From: JAOUEA01 sp963810915
Lineage (GTDB): Bacteria > Actinomycetota > UBA4738 > HRBIN12
Direction of reading: 5' to 3'
DNA length: 64,000 nucleotides
NCBI GenBank assembly: GCA_963810915.1
Contig: CAWEPH010000001.1
Span: 248,001-312,000, forward strand
The notes under the pieces were generated by a model. That model saw nothing but the letters and a program-made list of their open reading frames with translations, did not search any database and was not told the origin of the DNA. Both the position numbers and the translations under genes were made by a program. This document shows positions 38,474 through 47,879 of this stretch, piece after piece (the first letter of the stretch is position 1; the number at the start of each line of letters is the position of its first letter).

Positions 38474-39336
38474 TGGGGGATCCCCCGCCTCCCCGCCCCG
38501 ACCTCCGGCTCGACGGCCCCGGCATGACACCGGTGCCCGGCTCCCTGTCTCCAGTCGACGCGGACGGCAGGCTCCTGGCCACGTGGCGGTGGTGGGAGGT
38601 CGTCGGGATGACCCTCGTCGGGATGCTCCTTGGGCTGATCGCGGCCGCGGTCATCGTCCTCGTGACGGGGACCACCGTCACGCAAACCGGTGCGAGCGGA
38701 CCGAGCGACCTTCTCGCGGGCATCGTCAGCGACGTCGTGTTGATGGCCACGCTCCTGTTCTGGCTCCGGCGGCGCCACCCCAACTGGTGGGCGATCATCG
38801 GGTTCCCCTCGCGCCGGGGGTTGCCCAAGGAGGCCGGGATCGGGGCGGCGCTGGGGATCCTCGTGCGGATCGCGGCGGGCATCGCCTCCGCCGCGGTCGT
38901 CGCGGTGCTCACCTCCGCCTCGAACTCACAGGTGAAGATCCCCGAGCAGGTCGACACGAACCTCGCCCCGGCGGCCTTCGCGATGTTCGTGGTGTACGCG
39001 GTCATCGTCGCCCCGATCACGGAAGAGTTCGTCTTCCGCGGCCTGCTCTACCGTTCGATCCGCGATCGGCGGGGCGTCGCGCTCGGCGCCATCGTCTCGG
39101 CGGTCCTGTTCGGACTGGTGCACGCGGTCCCCGGGGTGCCGTGGCTCGACGTGGTCGCCCTGCAGATCACGATGGTGGTCACCGGCGTCGGGCTGGCGCT
39201 GATCTACGAGCGGCGCAAGAACCTCGTATCGGACATCGCGGGGCACGCAGCGTTCAACCTGGTCGCGGTGGTGGCGATCGCGGCGGGCGCGGGGTTCATC
39301 CACGTTCCTTGGCACATCCCTTGGCACCTCTCGTGA
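38470..39336 (+). CDS. CPBP-family intramembrane metalloprotease
   Basis: Glutamic-type intramembrane protease of the Rce1/CPBP (Abi) family. The three motifs are present in order: EEFVFRGLLYRS (double Glu and Arg), FGLVHAVPG (His) and the last His in GHAAFNLVAV. About eight hydrophobic segments after a Pro-rich N-terminal stretch. It overlaps murA by 4 bases (ATGATG; start 38470 or 38473). Substrate unknown. The C-terminal codons are part of a degenerate repeat. Confidence 0.85.
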   Translation: MMGDPPPPRPDLRLDGPGMTPVPGSLSPVDADGRLLATWRWWEVVGMTLVGMLLGLIAAAVIVLVTGTTVTQTGASGPSDLLAGIVSDVVLMATLLFWLRRRHPNWWAIIGFPSRRGLPKEAGIGAALGILVRIAAGIASAAVVAVLTSASNSQVKIPEQVDTNLAPAAFAMFVVYAVIVAPITEEFVFRGLLYRSIRDRRGVALGAIVSAVLFGLVHAVPGVPWLDVVALQITMVVTGVGLALIYERRKNLVSDIAGHAAFNLVAVVAIAAGAGFIHVPWHIPWHLS

Positions 39337-39374
39337 CACCTCTGCCCTTCTGGCACCTCTCATGGCGCCTCTCC
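39307..39374 (+). repeat. Degenerate repeat around TGGCACCTCTC
   Basis: TGGCACCTCTC occurs exactly at 39322-39332 and 39351-39361. Variants precede, separate and follow these copies (TTGGCACATCC, TGACACCTCTG, TGGCGCCTCTC). The array covers the end of the CPBP gene and the space before the next promoter. It is short and degenerate. Confidence 0.5.
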
Positions 39375-39400
39375 TGGGGGCCTCGCTCCCGTTCTGGCGG

Positions 39401-39406
39401 TAGCCT
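39401..39406 (+). promoter_or_regulatory. -10 element TAGCCT, leaderless start of the SCP2 gene
   Basis: TAGCCT ends 6 bases before the ATG at 39413. No ribosome binding site. Confidence 0.45.
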
Positions 39407-39412
39407 TAGCCC

Positions 39413-39832
39413 ATGCCGGCGTTCCCCACCGACCCGTGGTTCCAGGATCTGATCGTCGAGATCAACGCCTCCGAGGAGTACGAGGATGCGGCGGCGAGCT
39501 GGGAGGGTGATGTGGCGTTCCTCGTGGAGGCCGAGCCGGACAAGGGTGTGCCCCAGGACGTGTGGGGGCTCCTCGATCTCTGGCACGGCAGCTGCCGCGG
39601 CGGCGGGGTGGTGGACGCCGAGCGCGGCAACCAGGCGGCGTACGTGATCCGGGCACCCTACTCGCGCTGGAAAGAGGTCGTCCTCGGCGAGCTCGATCCG
39701 ACCCGCGCGATGATGCAGGGGAAGCTGAAGGTTCGTGGGGACCTCGCCACCATCGTGCGGTACGTGCGCGCCGCCAACGAGCTCGTGCACCTCACCGGCC
39801 TCGTCGAGACTGAGTTCCCCGACGAGGCTTGA
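39413..39832 (+). CDS. SCP2-like sterol-carrier domain protein
   Basis: A 139-residue cytosolic protein consisting of one SCP2-like lipid-binding fold. The order is helix, WEGDVAFLVEAEPDKG strand pair, a helix, AAYVIRAPYSRWKEVVLGELDP and MMQGKLKVRGDLATIVRYV, the last being the typical G-K-L-K/R-V-x-G signature. It probably binds a hydrophobic ligand. It is followed within 4 bases by an alcohol dehydrogenase and then another SCP2-like gene. Confidence 0.75.
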   Translation: MPAFPTDPWFQDLIVEINASEEYEDAAASWEGDVAFLVEAEPDKGVPQDVWGLLDLWHGSCRGGGVVDAERGNQAAYVIRAPYSRWKEVVLGELDPTRAMMQGKLKVRGDLATIVRYVRAANELVHLTGLVETEFPDEA

Positions 39833-39836
39833 GGCC

Positions 39837-40877
39837 GTGCGGGCGGTCGTGTTCGCCGCGATCGGGCGGGTCGAGGTGACGGACGTGCCCGATCCGGTGC
39901 TCGAAGAGCCGGGCGACGCGATCGTCCGTGTGAAGCTCTCCGCGATCTGCGGTTCCGACCTCCACTTCCTCCACGGGAAGACGCCGCTCGAGCCGGGCGA
40001 GGGGATCGGCCATGAGGCCGTGGGCGTGGTGGAGTCGGCGGGTCCCGCGGTGACGAGGTTCCGGCCGGGGGATCGAGTGGTGGTGGCGTTCAACATCGCG
40101 TGCGGATCCTGCTGGTTCTGCGCGCACGGGCAGACCCAGCTGTGCGAGGACTTCCGGAATCTGGGGGCCGGCGCGTTCGGCGGTGGGCTCCCGGGGGCAC
40201 AGGCCGAGCGCCTTCGGGTGCCGGTCGCGGACATGAACCTGCTGGCGATCCCGGATGGGGTCGAGGACGAGCGGGCCCTCTTCGTGGGCGACATCGCCAC
40301 GACCGGCATCTACGGGGCCGCGCTGGCGCGCGTCGAGCCGGGCGAAACGGTCGCCGTGGTGGGCGCGGGCCCCGTGGGGTTCTTCCTGGTACAGGCCGCG
40401 CGGGCTCGCGGCGCAGAGCGGGTCTTCGCGCTCGATCTGGAGCCCGAGCGACTCGCCCTCGCCGCGCGGGTCGGCGCCCAACCGGTCGATGTGAGCGAGC
40501 GTCATCCCGTCACCGCGCTCGCCGAGGCCACGGACGGGCGTGGGGCGGACGCCGTGATCGACGCCGTGGGGAGCCCTACGGCCTTCGAGACCGCGGTGGA
40601 CGTCGTGCGGCGTGGCGGCCGGGTGGTCGTGGTGGGCATCTACGCGGGGGAGGCGATCGAGTTGCAGCTCGGCGTCTACTGGGCGCGCGCGATCGACCTG
40701 CACTTCGCGGGCGTCACCCCCGTGCACGCCTGGTGGGAGCACACGATGGCGGCGATCGTGGACGGGTCGATCGACCCGACCTTGCTGGTCAGTCACCGGT
40801 TGTCGTTGGAGGACGCGCCCGAGGGATACGCGTTGTTCGACGAGCGACGCGCCACGAAGGTCCTGCTGCGCCCGTGA
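39837..40877 (+). CDS. Zinc-dependent alcohol dehydrogenase (MDR family)
   Basis: Medium-chain dehydrogenase, NAD(P)-dependent. The catalytic zinc site is formed by the Cys in CGSDLHFLHG and GHEAVG; the structural zinc loop reads CGSCWFCAHGQTQLC. The Rossmann motif is VVGAGPVGFFLV. Length 346 from GTG 39837, 4 bases after the previous stop. The glutathione-independent formaldehyde dehydrogenase-like branch is possible, but the substrate is not determined. The stop overlaps the next GTG. Confidence 0.9.
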   Translation: MRAVVFAAIGRVEVTDVPDPVLEEPGDAIVRVKLSAICGSDLHFLHGKTPLEPGEGIGHEAVGVVESAGPAVTRFRPGDRVVVAFNIACGSCWFCAHGQTQLCEDFRNLGAGAFGGGLPGAQAERLRVPVADMNLLAIPDGVEDERALFVGDIATTGIYGAALARVEPGETVAVVGAGPVGFFLVQAARARGAERVFALDLEPERLALAARVGAQPVDVSERHPVTALAEATDGRGADAVIDAVGSPTAFETAVDVVRRGGRVVVVGIYAGEAIELQLGVYWARAIDLHFAGVTPVHAWWEHTMAAIVDGSIDPTLLVSHRLSLEDAPEGYALFDERRATKVLLRP

Positions 40878-41287
40878 GCGCACACGTCATCCAGGCGGAC
40901 CCCGAGCCCAGCGGCCTTGCCGAGATGCTCGGCGGCCTGATCGCGCAGAACCTCGAGCGCGATCCCGCTCGCGAACGGCTGCTGCGTCCGGCTCTCGTGG
41001 GGATCGAGGCGCCCGATGCAGGGGTCGCCGTCACCCTGCGGCTCGATCCCGGACGCGTCCTGATCGACCGAGGGGTCGACCCTCGCGTCCAGCTGCGCGT
41101 GGTCGCCGACTCCCATCGACTCCTTCGACTGACGGCATCCCCGCTGCGCCTGGGCCTGCCCGACGCCTTCACGGCCGGCGGTCGCGAGGTGCTCGGTGAT
41201 GTCTTGGCCGGCCGGGTGCGGATCCGGGGGATGATCTCCCACCCGCGGCGGCTGGCCCGGCTTACGATGCTGCTCTCCGTGCGCTGA
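40874..41287 (+). CDS. Second SCP2-like domain protein
   Basis: A 137-residue protein with the strand pattern of SCP2 domains (VAVTLRLDPGRVLIDRG, then VQLRVVADSHRLLRL) and a final AGRVRIRGMISHPRRL segment like the conserved SCP2 C-terminus. It overlaps the dehydrogenase gene by 4 bases (GTGA). The pairing with the SCP2 gene on the other side suggests a lipid- or steroid-related oxidation unit. That is inference only. Confidence 0.6.
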   Translation: MSAHVIQADPEPSGLAEMLGGLIAQNLERDPARERLLRPALVGIEAPDAGVAVTLRLDPGRVLIDRGVDPRVQLRVVADSHRLLRLTASPLRLGLPDAFTAGGREVLGDVLAGRVRIRGMISHPRRLARLTMLLSVR

Positions 41288-41355
41288 GAGCGGGACCAGG
41301 CTTGGACCAGATCGCGACGAACGGGCCGCCGCTGCGGCCCGATGAGGTTCCCTCC

Positions 41356-41907
41356 ATGCAGCGTCGGGAACGCAGGTGGCTGCCCACCCTCGCCGTGCTG
41401 GCCGTGATCATCGTGGTGGTCCTGGGAGGCTACGTCACCGCGGCGGCGCTCTCGGAGCCGGCGGGGCCGCCCGTTTCCGTGGGAGGGATCGTGACCGTCC
41501 AGCCGCTGTCGGGCTGGGAGACGGCCACGCAAGCGTCGGTGGGCGGGTTACCGTTCGCCCGGCTGACCCGCGGCAGCGGCAACCTCGACGTCGTGGCCGT
41601 CCCCGGGTACCGAGGCAGCGCCTCCGACCTGGCGGACGATTACGTGACCCGGGTGCTGGAGGAGCAGCTCTCCCGGCTCCAGGTGAGCGACGATCCGGAG
41701 ACCGTGGCGCTCGGGAGCGGCCTCGTGGGAGAGCGCTTCAGCTACGTCGGCGTCACGGATACGGGCGCCTCGGTCGAGGGCGAGGTGACCTCGGTGGTCA
41801 CGCCGGCGGGTGACGGCGTGGTCTTCGACGGGTGGGCGCCCGAGGGTCTCCTGGCCTTCGTGGACGACGACGTGCACACGATGACCGATCGGGCGGTGTT
41901 CGCGTGA
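41356..41907 (+). CDS. Hypothetical protein with one N-terminal membrane anchor
   Basis: A 183-residue protein I do not recognise. After MQRRERRW a single membrane segment spans about residues 10-30. An extracytoplasmic domain follows, with a pattern like small actinobacterial surface proteins (VQPLSGWETATQ, LTRGSGNLDVVAVPGYRG). The ATG at 41356 is preferred because GAGG is 8 bases upstream; a TTG at 41302 would add 18 residues. The stop overlaps the next gene (GTGA), so the two are linked. Confidence 0.65.
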   Translation: MQRRERRWLPTLAVLAVIIVVVLGGYVTAAALSEPAGPPVSVGGIVTVQPLSGWETATQASVGGLPFARLTRGSGNLDVVAVPGYRGSASDLADDYVTRVLEEQLSRLQVSDDPETVALGSGLVGERFSYVGVTDTGASVEGEVTSVVTPAGDGVVFDGWAPEGLLAFVDDDVHTMTDRAVFA

Positions 41908-43127
41908 GCGACGCCGCAGCCCGAGCGGGACGGCGGCGCGACGACCTGCACCAGGGTCGGTTCCTGCAACCGCGACAACCGGCGTTCTGGCTCTACTGCG
42001 TGCTGGTGTTCCTCACCGGGCTCGTGGCGGTGGGGGAGCAGAGCCTCTTCCGCAACATCTCACCGGCCGGGTGGGTGCTCTCGTGGCTCCTGATGTTGGC
42101 GTACGCCCTGCCGGTGTTCGTGGTGCTGTACTACCTCGACCTCTACGAGCGAGAGCCGCTCCCGCTGCTGTTCGCCGCGCTCGTGTGGGGGGCGGTGGCC
42201 GCCACGACGCTCGCCGCGATCGCGAACGGGGGCTGGGGCCTGGTGGTGGCCCGGGTGGGCGGCCCCGAGTTCTCCGCCCGGTGGACGGCTGCGCTCACGG
42301 CGCCGCTCGTGGAGGAGACCCTCAAGGGCGTCGGCGTCGTCCTGATCTACCTCATCGCCCGTGACGAGGTCGACGACATGTTGGACGGCTTCGTCTACGG
42401 AGCGCTCGTGGGTCTGGGCTTCGCGGTGGTGGAGGACGTCTTCTACTTCATGAGCGTGTTCGGTGGGCAGCCCGCAGGGGTCCTGCGCGGATTCGCGCTG
42501 CGGGTGCTCGCGAGCGGCCTGTATTCCCACGTCCTGTACACGGGGCTGGTGGGCATGGGGATCGGGTACGTCGTGTCGCGTCGCTCCGCGGTTCCGTTGG
42601 CGAGGCGCCTGTGGATCTCTGCCGGGCTCTCGGCCCTCGCCGTCCTCGGTCATTTCCTGTGGAACTCGCCGTGGCTGGATCTCTTCCCGGCGGGGCCCTG
42701 GACCGCGGGCGATTGGCCCTTGGTGTTCCTGGCAACGGCGGTGAAGGGGTTGCCGCTCCTCGTGTTCGTGGCCGTGGCCGTCGTCCTAGCGCGCGGGCGC
42801 GAGCGCCGCTGGCTCCAGGGCGCCCTGGCGCAGGAGGTCGGCGGCGAGGGGATCTCGACCGAGGAACTCCGGCTGCTGGAGAGTCCCAAGCTCCGGCGCG
42901 CCGCGCGACGGGATATGCGCCGGCGTGCAGGCGGGCGTGCGGCCTCGCTCCTGCACCGACTCCAGCGGGAACAGGTGAACCTTGCCATGATCCGCTCGCG
43001 CGTGGCGACCGACGACGACCCCGCCCTCCTTCGCCAGCGCGCGTATTGCCGGTCCCTGCGCGACGCGTTGCAGGCGATGCCCGGCGCAGCTCCGGCCGAC
43101 GCCGGTGCCGGCCGGCCGTCCGGGTAG
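41904..43127 (+). CDS. PrsW-family intramembrane protease
   Basis: Membrane protease of the PrsW type, known for cleaving an anti-sigma factor in Bacillus. About eight membrane segments. The catalytic motifs are YLDLYEREPLPLL, APLVEETLKGVGV (EExxK), the GFVYGALVGLGFAVVED segment and the conserved His in LYSHVLYTG and LGHFLWN. Length 407 with a basic, Arg-rich cytoplasmic tail. The cotranscribed anchored protein upstream could be its substrate or partner, which is speculative. No anti-sigma factor is adjacent. Confidence 0.85.
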   Translation: MSDAAARAGRRRDDLHQGRFLQPRQPAFWLYCVLVFLTGLVAVGEQSLFRNISPAGWVLSWLLMLAYALPVFVVLYYLDLYEREPLPLLFAALVWGAVAATTLAAIANGGWGLVVARVGGPEFSARWTAALTAPLVEETLKGVGVVLIYLIARDEVDDMLDGFVYGALVGLGFAVVEDVFYFMSVFGGQPAGVLRGFALRVLASGLYSHVLYTGLVGMGIGYVVSRRSAVPLARRLWISAGLSALAVLGHFLWNSPWLDLFPAGPWTAGDWPLVFLATAVKGLPLLVFVAVAVVLARGRERRWLQGALAQEVGGEGISTEELRLLESPKLRRAARRDMRRRAGGRAASLLHRLQREQVNLAMIRSRVATDDDPALLRQRAYCRSLRDALQAMPGAAPADAGAGRPSG

Positions 43128-43130
43128 GCT
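43125..43130 (+). promoter_or_regulatory. -10 element TAGGCT, leaderless start of meaB
   Basis: TAGGCT overlaps the stop codon of the protease gene (TAG 43125-43127) and ends 8 bases before the ATG at 43139. No ribosome binding site. Confidence 0.45.
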
Positions 43131-43138
43131 TCGCAGCC

Positions 43139-44092
43139 ATGGAGGTGGACGAGCTCGTCGCGGGGGTGCTCGCAGGCGACCGGCGGGCGGTCGCCCGCGC
43201 GATCAGCGCGGTGGAGGACGGCGCCCAGGAGCTGCCCTCCATCTCCGCGGGCCTATACGGACGCACCGGCACCGCCGCCACGATCGGGCTCACGGGGGCG
43301 CCGGGGGTCGGGAAGTCGACACTGGGCACGGAGCTGGTCCGCCGCGCCCGCGCCGCCGGGCACGCCGTGGCGGTGCTCGCGGTCGATCCCACATCGCCGT
43401 ACACGGGAGGGGCGCTCCTCGGCGACCGGGTGCGCATGCAGGAGCACGCCACCGACCCGGGCGTCTTCATCCGTTCGATGGCCACGCGGGGACACCTCGG
43501 CGGCATGGCCCTGGCCGCGCCCGAGGCGGTGCGCATCCTCGACGCGGCCGGCTACGCGCGGATCATCGTGGAGACCGTGGGCGTCGGGCAGGCCGAGGTC
43601 GACGTGGCCGCCGCCACCGACACCGCCGTCGTGGTGCTCGCGCCCGGTCTCGGCGACGCGGTCCAGATGGCCAAGGCCGGGATCCTCGAAGTGGCCGACG
43701 TCTTCGTGGTGAACAAGGCCGATCGCGAGGGGGCGCCCGAGGTCGTCCGCGAACTGCGGCAGATGCTCCACCTCGGCGCCGCGCGCGACTGGGAGCCGCC
43801 GGTCCTGGAGACCGCGGCGCTCGCGGGCGAGGGCATCGAGGAGCTCTGGGCAGCGATCGAGGATCATCGTGCACACGTGGCGGCGTCCGGTGCGCTCGCG
43901 GCGAAGCGTCGCGGCCGGCTCCTGCGCGAGGTGGAGAGCCTGGCCGCCGAGCGGTTCCGGACGGTGGCCGCGGGCGCGCTCGAGGGCGACGCCGCCCTCA
44001 CGGACGACCTCACGGCCCGCCGCATCGACCCGTACGGGGCGGCCGCTATGCTGGTCCGGTTGGCCGCCGATGCGGACGGGCTCGACGGGTAG
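43139..44092 (+). CDS. meaB: Methylmalonyl-CoA mutase-associated GTPase MeaB
   Basis: G3E-family P-loop GTPase that loads and protects the B12 cofactor of methylmalonyl-CoA mutase. Walker A is GAPGVGKSTLG near residue 57; the family segments DPTSPYTGGALLGDRVRM, SMATRGHLGGMA, VETVGVGQAEVD and the base-recognising NKAD are present. Length 317. The mutase gene follows after 25 bases. Confidence 0.95.
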   Translation: MEVDELVAGVLAGDRRAVARAISAVEDGAQELPSISAGLYGRTGTAATIGLTGAPGVGKSTLGTELVRRARAAGHAVAVLAVDPTSPYTGGALLGDRVRMQEHATDPGVFIRSMATRGHLGGMALAAPEAVRILDAAGYARIIVETVGVGQAEVDVAAATDTAVVVLAPGLGDAVQMAKAGILEVADVFVVNKADREGAPEVVRELRQMLHLGAARDWEPPVLETAALAGEGIEELWAAIEDHRAHVAASGALAAKRRGRLLREVESLAAERFRTVAAGALEGDAALTDDLTARRIDPYGAAAMLVRLAADADGLDG

Positions 44093-44117
44093 ACCCGCCG
44101 GCGGCCGGAGGCGACTC

Positions 44118-45752
<1,635 letters not shown>

Positions 45753-45775
45753 CGGCGTATCAGATGCATCTCCTC

Positions 45776-45819
45776 GCAGTTGCAATGGATTGCCGTATCG
45801 CCCGACCCGTGCCTATGAT
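45776..45819 (+). promoter_or_regulatory. Promoter and likely Fur-family operator of cbiM-cbiQ-cbiO
   Basis: TTGCCG (45790-45795) and TATGAT (45814-45819) form a -35/-10 pair with 18-base spacing. The -35 is overlapped by GCAGTTGCAATGGATTGC, which contains the inverted repeat GCAAT-GG-ATTGC (45782-45793). Its first ten bases match the operator half-site in front of the fur gene at nine positions. The sequence is therefore a plausible binding site for that regulator. Confidence 0.5.
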
Positions 45820-45848
45820 GCCTCCTGGCGCGTCTTGAGGAGGAGACC

Positions 45849-46935
45849 GTGCACATCCCCGACGGGTACCTGAGTCCCGCGACCTGCGGCTTCTTCGGTC
45901 TCGTGATGCTGCCGATCTGGTACAAGGCGTCGCGTTCGGTCGGCAAGGTCGTGAAGAGCCGCTACGTGCCCCTCCTCGCGATCGGCGCGGCCTTCAGCTT
46001 CCTGATCATGATGCTGAACGTGCCGATCCCCGACGGCACCACGGCGCACGCCGTCGGTGCCACCATCATCGCGATCGTGCTCGGACCCTGGGCGGCCGTG
46101 ATCGCGGTGAGCATCTCGTTGATCATCCAGGCGATGTTCTTCGGCGACGGCGGCGTGCTCGCGATCGGGGCCAACTGCTTCAACATGGCCTTCGTCCTGC
46201 CGTTCGTCGGGTACTACACGCTACCGTGCGATCGCGGCGAACACGTCCCTGACATCGGGCCGTCGGGCCCTCGCGGCGGGCGTCGGCGGCTACGTCGGGA
46301 TCAACGCGGCTGCTCTGTGTGCTGCGATCGAGTTCGGCCTCCAGCCGACGTTGTTCCACACGGCGAACGGAACGCCGCTCTACGCGCCCTTCCACCTATC
46401 CCAGACGATCCCGGCCATGATGCTCGCCCACCTCACGATCGCGGGGTTGTGCGAGTTCGCGGTGACGGCCGGCATCCTGGCGTATCTCCAGCGAGCGAAC
46501 GTTCCCCTGCTGCGGATCAACCACGCGAACGTCCCGGTCACCGACGAGGAGCTCGTCAAGAAGCGGATGGGCTGGCGTTGGGCGATGGTGGGCCTGGCCA
46601 CCCTGATCGTGATCACGCCGCTCGGCCTGCTCGCTCCGGGCGGCGCCTTCGGCGAGGATGCGCCCGCCGATCTGGACCTGTCGAAGTACGGGCTGTCCGC
46701 TGTGCCCACCGGGTTGAACAAGTTCAGCAGCTTCTGGAGTCACACCGTCTTGGGAGGCTACGGCTTCCAGGACGGTCAGCACCCCGTGATCGGGTATCTG
46801 CTCTCCGCCGTCGTCGGGATCGTGATCATCGGGGCCTTCACCGCCCTGTTCATCTGGGTGGCGCGGTTCTTCATGCGCCGCCGTGGTCGTGACGATGACG
46901 GCGCGGAGCCCGACGTCACCAAGGCCCCGGCATGA
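45849..46935 (+). CDS. cbiM: Cobalt/nickel ECF transporter S component CbiM with C-terminal PDGLE-like part, one frameshift
   Basis: Substrate-specific membrane component. The N-terminus VHIPDGYLSP carries the His that, with the processed N-terminus, forms the metal site in CbiM/NikM. Multiple membrane segments follow. From about residue 255 (TPLGLLAPGGAFGEDAP) a CbiN/PDGLE-like region with a final membrane helix is fused on. An extra base near 46221 breaks the frame; removing it gives 361 residues. GAGGAGG is a good ribosome binding site for the GTG at 45849. cbiQ and cbiO follow as one operon. Confidence 0.9.
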
Positions 46936-47879
46936 TCGAGAGCGGGACCTCTTCGGCCGGGCGCGCGACGCCGACGTGGCTCGTCCAGAGCGAGGTGGGC
47001 CTCTGTCCGTGCGGCTGCATCGGCAGACGCAAGAAGACGAGCTTCATCGAGAAGACGCTCGACGGCACGGCAACGGTGATGCGCCAGGCGATGTTCAGCG
47101 ACGACGTGTCCGATCAGGACGGGCTCCTGCAGAGGATCGACCCGCGGGTGAAGATCCTGTCCCTTCTCGGACTCCTGATCGCGACGGCATTCATCCGCAA
47201 CATCCCTGCCTTGATCGCGATGTACGCGGTGACGCTCGCGCTCGCGGTCGCCTCCAAGCTGCCGCTGGGGTTCTTCGTGAAGCGCGTGTGGCTCTTCATC
47301 CCCATCTTCACCGGCATCGTCGTCCTGCCGGCCACGCTCAGCATCATCACGCCCGGAACCATCGTGGTGCCGTTGTGGACCTGGCACGGAACCCAGGTCG
47401 GGATCACCGAGCAAGGTCTGACGGCGGCCGGGCTCATCGTGATGCGCGTGGCGACCTCCGTCTCCCTGGTGGTCCTGATGACCCTCACGACGCCCTGGAC
47501 GAAGCTCCTGGCGGCGCTTCGGGCGCTGATGGTGCCGAAGATCTTCATCCTCATCATCGGGATGGCCTATCGGTACATCTTCTTGCTGCTGACCTCGGTG
47601 ACGGACATGTTCACGGCGCGGAAGGCGCGCTCCGTGGGCAACGCCAACACCGACTACAAGGAGGGTCAGCGGTTCGTGACGTCCTCCGCCGGGGCCCTGT
47701 TCGGCAAGGCACACTCCCTGAGCGAGGAGGTGCACATGGCGATGGTCGCGCGCGGCTACACGGGCGACGCCAAGTCCCTGTCCGGCTTCCGGTTCGGCCT
47801 CATCGACGCCCTGTTTCTCGCCGGGTGCACCTTCGTCGCGGTCGCGGTGCTGTGGGGTGACTTCGTCGTTGGCCACTGA
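46932..47879 (+). CDS. cbiQ: ECF transporter T component CbiQ with Cys-rich N-terminus
   Basis: Transmembrane coupling protein of the metal importer, 315 residues. About six membrane segments; the coupling-helix motif region reads MVARGYTGD near 272 (family A-R-G motif). The first 60 residues precede the usual CbiQ start and include the Cys cluster LCPCGCIGRRKK (C25, C27, C29), a possible metal-binding site. It overlaps cbiM by 4 bases and the ATPase gene by 23. Confidence 0.88.
   Translation: MIESGTSSAGRATPTWLVQSEVGLCPCGCIGRRKKTSFIEKTLDGTATVMRQAMFSDDVSDQDGLLQRIDPRVKILSLLGLLIATAFIRNIPALIAMYAVTLALAVASKLPLGFFVKRVWLFIPIFTGIVVLPATLSIITPGTIVVPLWTWHGTQVGITEQGLTAAGLIVMRVATSVSLVVLMTLTTPWTKLLAALRALMVPKIFILIIGMAYRYIFLLLTSVTDMFTARKARSVGNANTDYKEGQRFVTSSAGALFGKAHSLSEEVHMAMVARGYTGDAKSLSGFRFGLIDALFLAGCTFVAVAVLWGDFVVGH

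Noticed and set aside
45753..45848. Cobalamin or nickel/cobalt riboswitch upstream of cbiM
   Set aside because: The 96-base gap is too short for a cobalamin riboswitch, and I cannot fold a recognisable NiCo or B12-box structure. A protein operator explains the sequence better.
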